Under the pieces are notes generated by a model. That model did no database searches. It had not been told where the DNA came from and was given only the letters and a program-made list of their open reading frames with translations. Source: Clostridia bacterium (GTDB taxonomy: Bacteria; Bacillota; Clostridia; Christensenellales; Aristaeellaceae). From it: a stretch of 51,681 bases of DNA. A program made the translations under genes and the position numbers. Below are positions 48,296 to 51,681 of this stretch, in pieces; the stretch's first letter is position 1; each line of letters starts with the position of its first letter. Location: the NCBI GenBank assembly GCA_017541205.1, contig JAFXZO010000048.1, positions 1 to 51,681 of the forward strand. The letters run 5' to 3'.

Positions 48296-48308
48296 GATGA
48301 ATGAACAA

Positions 48309-48343
48309 ATGGCTTCATTTGCGAAAAAAGCAAATGAAGCCAT
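48309..48343 (+). terminator. Perfect 14-bp hairpin after the carrier gene
   Basis: ATGGCTTCATTTGC (48309-48322), a 7-nt A-rich loop, then its exact complement at 48330-48343. No T run follows directly (GTTTTT is 15 bp on), so it is a probable end-of-operon structure rather than a textbook terminator. Confidence 0.6.
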
Positions 48344-48495
48344 GAAATGATGCGCATCGTTTTTCATCAAAACAGTGGACATGCGTTCACCCGGGTCTTC
48401 CAAGCGAAGGTTTCCTCTGCGGAAGCGATGCCGGCAGGGCTGGGCTGAAGGCGACGGAGATCGTTCCGGCAGCGGAATGGTCTTTTTCTGTTTCG

Positions 48496-49269
48496 TCAGA
48501 TCACGATGCTGTCCCCGGCGCTCAGATAATGCAGATTCTTCATGCGCTCTTTCATGAATTGATACTGCATCGTGCCTGTGCAGTGGCCGGTATAATACGC
48601 GGCCGGATAAGCGGTCAGCGCTTTGGCGTATCCGGCCAGCGTTTCGTCCAAAGGAAGCTTGGAAAGATGGAACCCGCCGATGAGAATATCCGGGCGGAAC
48701 CAGTGCATGATGTTCAGGATGCCGCGGTGGGAGCATCCGCTGAAAAGAATTCTTTTCCCGTTTTCCTCTGCCAGCAGATACTGCTCGTGCCGGAAGTCGT
48801 CTTCCTTCATGCGTCCATCCTGGATCATGTTCAGCCCGCAGGAGCCGAAATCCATCACTTTCGGGGCGTTATGGCGCCCGTAGACCGTGATGCCTTCCGC
48901 AGCCTGCATTTCTTCGTCGATAAAAACGAGCCGATCGGGTGTTTTCAAGCTTTGGTCGAGGCCGATATACTTTTCCGTTCCGTTGTAGTGTGGCTCAAAG
49001 GCGTACCGGCTCATATACACCGGCGCGTGATCGTTTAACGCAAGGAATGTTTTCAGCCCGCCGCCGTGATCGTAATGCCCGTGGGACAGCACCGCGAAAT
49101 CCGCCGCGGTCAGGTCGATCCCAAGCGTTTCCGCGTTCCGGGCAAACAAATCCGTCTGTCCCATATCGAACAGGAATTTGCGCTCCGCCGTTTCCACAAA
49201 CAGGCTCAGGCCGTGCTCCGTGGGAAGGCCGCAGGCGGAGGTATTCTCAATCAAAGCAGTAATTTTCAT
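48496..49269 (-). CDS. MBL-fold metallo-hydrolase
   Basis: A 257-residue metallo-beta-lactamase-fold protein. The metal motif HxHxDH is at residues 63-68 (LSHGHYDHGGG), with further ligands likely at His159 or so (FRHEQYLL), in FSGCSHRGILN and in YYTGHCTGT. It resembles the group annotated as 7,8-dihydropterin-6-yl-methyl-4-(beta-D-ribofuranosyl)aminobenzene 5'-phosphate synthase-like, whose bacterial substrates are unknown. The start is the ATG at 49269 with AGGGG nine bases upstream. It follows the Cys/His-rich peptide gene by two bases and is probably in the symporter operon. Confidence 0.9.
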   Translation of the reverse strand: MKITALIENTSACGLPTEHGLSLFVETAERKFLFDMGQTDLFARNAETLGIDLTAADFAVLSHGHYDHGGGLKTFLALNDHAPVYMSRYAFEPHYNGTEKYIGLDQSLKTPDRLVFIDEEMQAAEGITVYGRHNAPKVMDFGSCGLNMIQDGRMKEDDFRHEQYLLAEENGKRILFSGCSHRGILNIMHWFRPDILIGGFHLSKLPLDETLAGYAKALTAYPAAYYTGHCTGTMQYQFMKERMKNLHYLSAGDSIVI

Positions 49270-49271
49270 GC

Positions 49272-49373
49272 TCAATTCCCCTGGCAGTGATGCTCCGCGC
49301 AGCGGCCATGGCCGCAGTCTCCGTCATGATGCTGCCCGTGATGGGTGCATTCCGGGTTCGTTTCGCACTGCAT
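49272..49373 (-). CDS. 33-residue Cys/His-rich peptide, probable metal binder
   Basis: A small frame that fills the gap between the symporter stop and the MBL start. Its 33 residues include five Cys (3, 9, 20, 25, 30) and seven His (11, 12, 15, 16, 22, 28, 29), with segments CTHHGQHHDGDCGHGRC and HHC. Such a density is far above chance and suggests a metal-binding or metal-delivery peptide, perhaps for the MBL enzyme encoded two bases downstream. It starts seven bases after the symporter stop codon. No good ribosome site is seen, so reinitiation or coupling would be needed, which is the main doubt. I know no named family for it. Confidence 0.55.
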   Translation of the reverse strand: MQCETNPECTHHGQHHDGDCGHGRCAEHHCQGN

Positions 49374-49380
49374 CCATTGA

Positions 49381-50835
49381 TCAGATTTCTTCTTTGGACG
49401 CTACGCGGTCGAACAGCATCACCACGTCCTTGCCCGGCGCCTTGCTGAGCAGGGACACGACGACAGCGGCCACGATGCCGCACAGGAAGCCCGGCACGAT
49501 TTCGTACACGCCGGTGGAGCTGAAGAGCATAAGCCACGCAATGTCCACGCCCGCGCCGACGATGATGCCCACTACGGCGCCGCTGAAGGTGAGCCTACAC
49601 CAGAACAGGCTGAGCAGGATGACCGGGCCGAAGGCCGCGCCGAACACGCCCCAGGCGTTGGACACCAGGTTCATGATGCTGCCGCTGTTGGGGTTGGAGG
49701 CGATCAGCAGGGCCACGACGGCAACGGCCAGCACCACCAGACGGCCCGCCCACAGCATTTCCTTATCGCTGGCCTTGCCCTTGCGGATGATGGGCTTATA
49801 TACATCGCTGGCAAAGGCGGAAGCGCTGGAAAGCAGCTGGCTGTCTGCGGTGGACATGGAAGCGGCCAGGATGGCGGAGAGCAGGATGCCGCTGATGACC
49901 GGCGGGAAGATTTTGCGCACCATCTGGATAAACACGGTGGAGTTATCGCTGATTTCGCCCAGGAACGCGCGCCCGATCAGGCCGGAAATGACCGCGAAGC
50001 CCAGGATGAGCACCGTCCAGGTAATGCCGATGGCGGCGCTCTTTTTGATGTCCTTATCCGAGCGCACCGCCATGAAGCGGATGATGATGTGGGGCATGCC
50101 GAAGTAACCCAGGCCCCAGCCCATGCCGCTCACGATATCCTGCCAGCTGGTGAACAGGCTCATGTAGCTGCCGTCCACCTGATCCATCGCCGAAACGCCC
50201 TGGCCGGATTGCACCAGCGCAAGCGCGAAGATAGGGGCGATCAGCAGGGCCGCCAGCATCAGCATCCCCTGGAAGAAGTCCGTCCAGGAGACGGCGGAGA
50301 AGCCGCCCAAAAAGGTGTAGGAGATGATGATGAGCGCCGCCAGGTACATGGCCACGTTCGCGTCCACGCCCACCACGGTGTTGAACAGCGTGCCGCAGGC
50401 CTTGATGCTGCTGGCCGCGTAAATGGTGTAGGCCACCAGGAAAATGACCGCGCAGATCACCTGGATGGACTTATTCTTCGACAGGAAACGGTTCGCCAGG
50501 TACTGGGGGATGGTGATGGAATCGTTCGCCACGATGGAGTACCGGCGCAGGCGCGGCGCTTCCAGGATCCAGCTCAGGGCATAGCCGATGGCCAGGCCGA
50601 TGGCGATCCACGTCTGGCCCATGCCAAAGGCGTACACCGACGCGGGCAGGCCCATCAGGGACCACGCGCTCATGTCCGACGCGCCAGCGCTCAGCGCGGA
50701 TACCCATGGGCCCATCTTCCGGCCACCCAGAAAGTAATCCTTCTCGCCGCCGCTGCGCATCCTCAGGAAGAAATAGATGCCGATACCCAGCATAAATATC
50801 AGATATACGATAAAGACTACCAGTTCAATGTTCAT
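49381..50835 (-). CDS. putP: Sodium/solute symporter, PutP-like
   Basis: A 484-residue SSF-family symporter most like the Na+/proline transporter PutP. Thirteen hydrophobic helices are expected. Recognisable are the N-terminal FLGGRKMGPWVSALSAGASDMSAWSLMGLP, the SSF core TFLGGFSAVSWTDFFQGMLML, and ILAASMSTADSQLLSSAS, with Na+ ligand serines. Length agrees with PutP (about 500). The start is the ATG at 50835, with GGAG eight bases upstream; a seven-codon extension overlaps that site. A promoter lies 50 bp upstream. Proline is likely but other substrates of the family cannot be excluded. Confidence 0.9.
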   Translation of the reverse strand: MNIELVVFIVYLIFMLGIGIYFFLRMRSGGEKDYFLGGRKMGPWVSALSAGASDMSAWSLMGLPASVYAFGMGQTWIAIGLAIGYALSWILEAPRLRRYSIVANDSITIPQYLANRFLSKNKSIQVICAVIFLVAYTIYAASSIKACGTLFNTVVGVDANVAMYLAALIIISYTFLGGFSAVSWTDFFQGMLMLAALLIAPIFALALVQSGQGVSAMDQVDGSYMSLFTSWQDIVSGMGWGLGYFGMPHIIIRFMAVRSDKDIKKSAAIGITWTVLILGFAVISGLIGRAFLGEISDNSTVFIQMVRKIFPPVISGILLSAILAASMSTADSQLLSSASAFASDVYKPIIRKGKASDKEMLWAGRLVVLAVAVVALLIASNPNSGSIMNLVSNAWGVFGAAFGPVILLSLFWCRLTFSGAVVGIIVGAGVDIAWLMLFSSTGVYEIVPGFLCGIVAAVVVSLLSKAPGKDVVMLFDRVASKEEI

Positions 50836-50883
50836 TCCTTGAGCTCCTTTCCGCAAAAAAATACTGCAATTTGCATATTATTC

Positions 50884-50911
50884 ATTATAAGGCTTTTTGC
50901 GCGGATTACAA
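50884..50911 (-). promoter_or_regulatory. Promoter of the symporter operon
   Basis: On the minus strand, TTGTAA, a 16-bp spacer and consensus TATAAT; the predicted start is about 43 nt before the symporter ATG. Confidence 0.7.
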
Positions 50912-50979
50912 GCGCAAAACAAAAAATGTACATTTTTCGTGTTTTATATTTTCTTTGGGTTTTCATCTTCATTATTTTA

Positions 50980-51008
50980 TTGAAAGTATTACCGTTTCGT
51001 GGTAAAAT
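50980..51008 (+). promoter_or_regulatory. Promoter of the repeat-protein gene
   Basis: TTGAAA, exactly 17 bp and TAAAAT on the plus strand; the predicted start is near 51015. Confidence 0.7.
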
Positions 51009-51188
51009 ATCTTCTGATAAAACGCATTTTCAAGGAGGCGTTCATAATCAGAAGCCCATCATTTGTTGAACGGAAAAAAGACGCGAATATCTGTCAGGTA
51101 ATCATTTAGTGTATCAATAATAAAACCGATCAAATCATAACCGGTCCATGGATCCAAACGAGGGAATAGACGAGTGGAGGAGAATCAA

Positions 51189-51681
51189 ATGAAAGAGAAC
51201 AAGTATGGGATCAGACGTGCGCTGGCAATCCTGCTGTGCGTTCTGTTGGTGACGAGCAATTTGGGCGTTGCGGCTTTTGCTGAAGGAGATTTGTCGGCGC
51301 CTGCTGAAACGCAGACTGAGCAGCAGGAAGCGGAAAGCAATACCCCGCCCGCCGCGAATGAAACCCAGCAGCAGGAAGCGGAAAACAATGATCCACCTGC
51401 CGCGAACGAAACCCAGCAGCAGGAAACGGAGAACAACGATCCGCCCGCCGCGAACGAAACCCAACAGCAGGAAACGGAAAGCAATACCCCGCCCGCCGCG
51501 AACGAAACCCAACAGCAGGAAACGGAGAACAATACCCCGCCTGCCGCGAACGAAACCCAACAGCAGGAAACGGAGAACAATGATCCGCCCGCCGCGAATG
51601 AAACCCAGCAGCAGGAAACAGAGAACAATGATCCGCCCGTAACGAACGAAACCCAGCAGCAGGAAACAGAGAACAATACCC
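51189..51681 (+). CDS. Secreted repeat protein, 5' end only
   Basis: An open frame running off the window after 164 codons. A Sec signal peptide is clear (MKENKYGIRRALAILLCVLL, with probable cleavage after AFA near residue 31). The mature part starts with a short Glu/Gln-rich stretch and becomes a tandem array of 16-residue units with the pattern NDPPAANETQQQETEN. This acidic, Pro-rich, disordered stalk is typical of surface proteins that hold a later domain away from the wall, but no functional domain is visible yet. GGAGG precedes the ATG. The domain content and any anchor lie beyond the window. Confidence 0.85.
   Translation, partial: MKENKYGIRRALAILLCVLLVTSNLGVAAFAEGDLSAPAETQTEQQEAESNTPPAANETQQQEAENNDPPAANETQQQETENNDPPAANETQQQETESNTPPAANETQQQETENNTPPAANETQQQETENNDPPAANETQQQETENNDPPVTNETQQQETENNT
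51339..51681 (+). repeat. 48-bp in-frame tandem repeat
   Basis: Seven complete units start at 51339 and every 48 bp after that, with the eighth beginning at 51675 and cut by the window end. Units differ at few positions (NT/ND, EAE/ETE, AA/VT). The exact 48-bp spacing allows slippage without frame loss and may complicate assembly. Confidence 0.95.

Larger units (their letters stand above)
50836..51188. other. Divergent intergenic region, 353 bp, AT-rich
   Basis: It holds the symporter promoter, the promoter of the repeat-protein gene and an untranslated leader of about 174 nt for the latter. In that leader an exact AAGGAGG (51032-51038) is followed five bases on by ATA rather than ATG, opening a 21-codon frame to a TAG. 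I see no other gene. Confidence 0.6.

Noticed and set aside
51339-51681. Possible CRISPR-like array from regular 48-bp repeats
   Set aside because: There are no unique spacers; the units are contiguous, in frame and encode a protein repeat. The same applies to the 96-bp repeat at 1011-1298.

Overview
The window looks like chromosome from a fairly GC-rich member of the Clostridia, probably an animal-gut commensal. This rests on strong AGGAGG-type ribosome sites, TTGACA-17-TATAAT-like promoters, LplB/YtcP-type sugar transporters without their own ATPase, a clostridial EF-G-like paralogue and a Dlt-like envelope locus. No rRNA, tRNA, CRISPR array, insertion sequence or phage gene was recognised. 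The organism call is inference; no marker gene fixes the genus.

Layout. 0-6.3 kb: the 3' end of a class II fructose-bisphosphate aldolase gene, a membrane-anchored coiled-coil protein with 96-bp repeats, an EF-G-like GTPase, a TerD-domain protein and an AIM24 protein. 6.4-16.3 kb: a signalling block on the minus strand. It encodes an EAL phosphodiesterase, a membrane diguanylate cyclase, and an amino-acid-permease-like protein fused to a hybrid histidine kinase. All three carry related PAS-like sensory modules, so they probably arose by duplication and act in one c-di-GMP/phosphorelay circuit. 16.6-29.9 kb: a ten-gene minus-strand operon with two permeases, a solute-binding protein, a DegT aminotransferase, a DapA/NanA-type lyase, an aldo/keto reductase, two BNR (sialidase-like) proteins, a sialate-O-acetylesterase-like protein and a GH-like protein. 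The hydrolases lack signal peptides, so an imported acylated glycan is probably trimmed in the cytoplasm. 30.1-42.5 kb: divergent plus-strand operons for rare-sugar or sugar-acid catabolism. They encode two Gfo/Idh/MocA oxidoreductases, a ketose-bisphosphate aldolase, an FGGY kinase, an arabinose/fucose-isomerase-like protein, an unusual class III aminotransferase-like protein, a PfkB kinase, an HpcH/HpaI aldolase, a 2-hydroxyacid dehydrogenase and an esterase. A LacI regulator is embedded on the opposite strand. Two strong promoter-like sites face each other between the large operons, each followed by a TATTA(G/C)TAATA palindrome in its leader.

42.6-48.3 kb: a visibly more AT-rich five-gene island with its own promoter. 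It encodes an SGNH-like membrane protein with a C-terminal FN3-like domain, an MBOAT acyltransferase, a DltA-like adenylating ligase, a double-GNAT acetyltransferase and a DltC-like carrier protein. It resembles the D-alanylation system (dltDBAC) but has an added acetyltransferase, and it is my best candidate for an undescribed system: export of an acylated, perhaps N-acetylated, aminoacyl group to a cell-envelope polymer.

48.5-51.7 kb: a PutP-type Na+/solute symporter, a 33-residue Cys/His-rich peptide gene fitted exactly between it and an MBL-fold hydrolase, and the 5' end of a secreted protein made of 16-residue repeats, which runs off the window.
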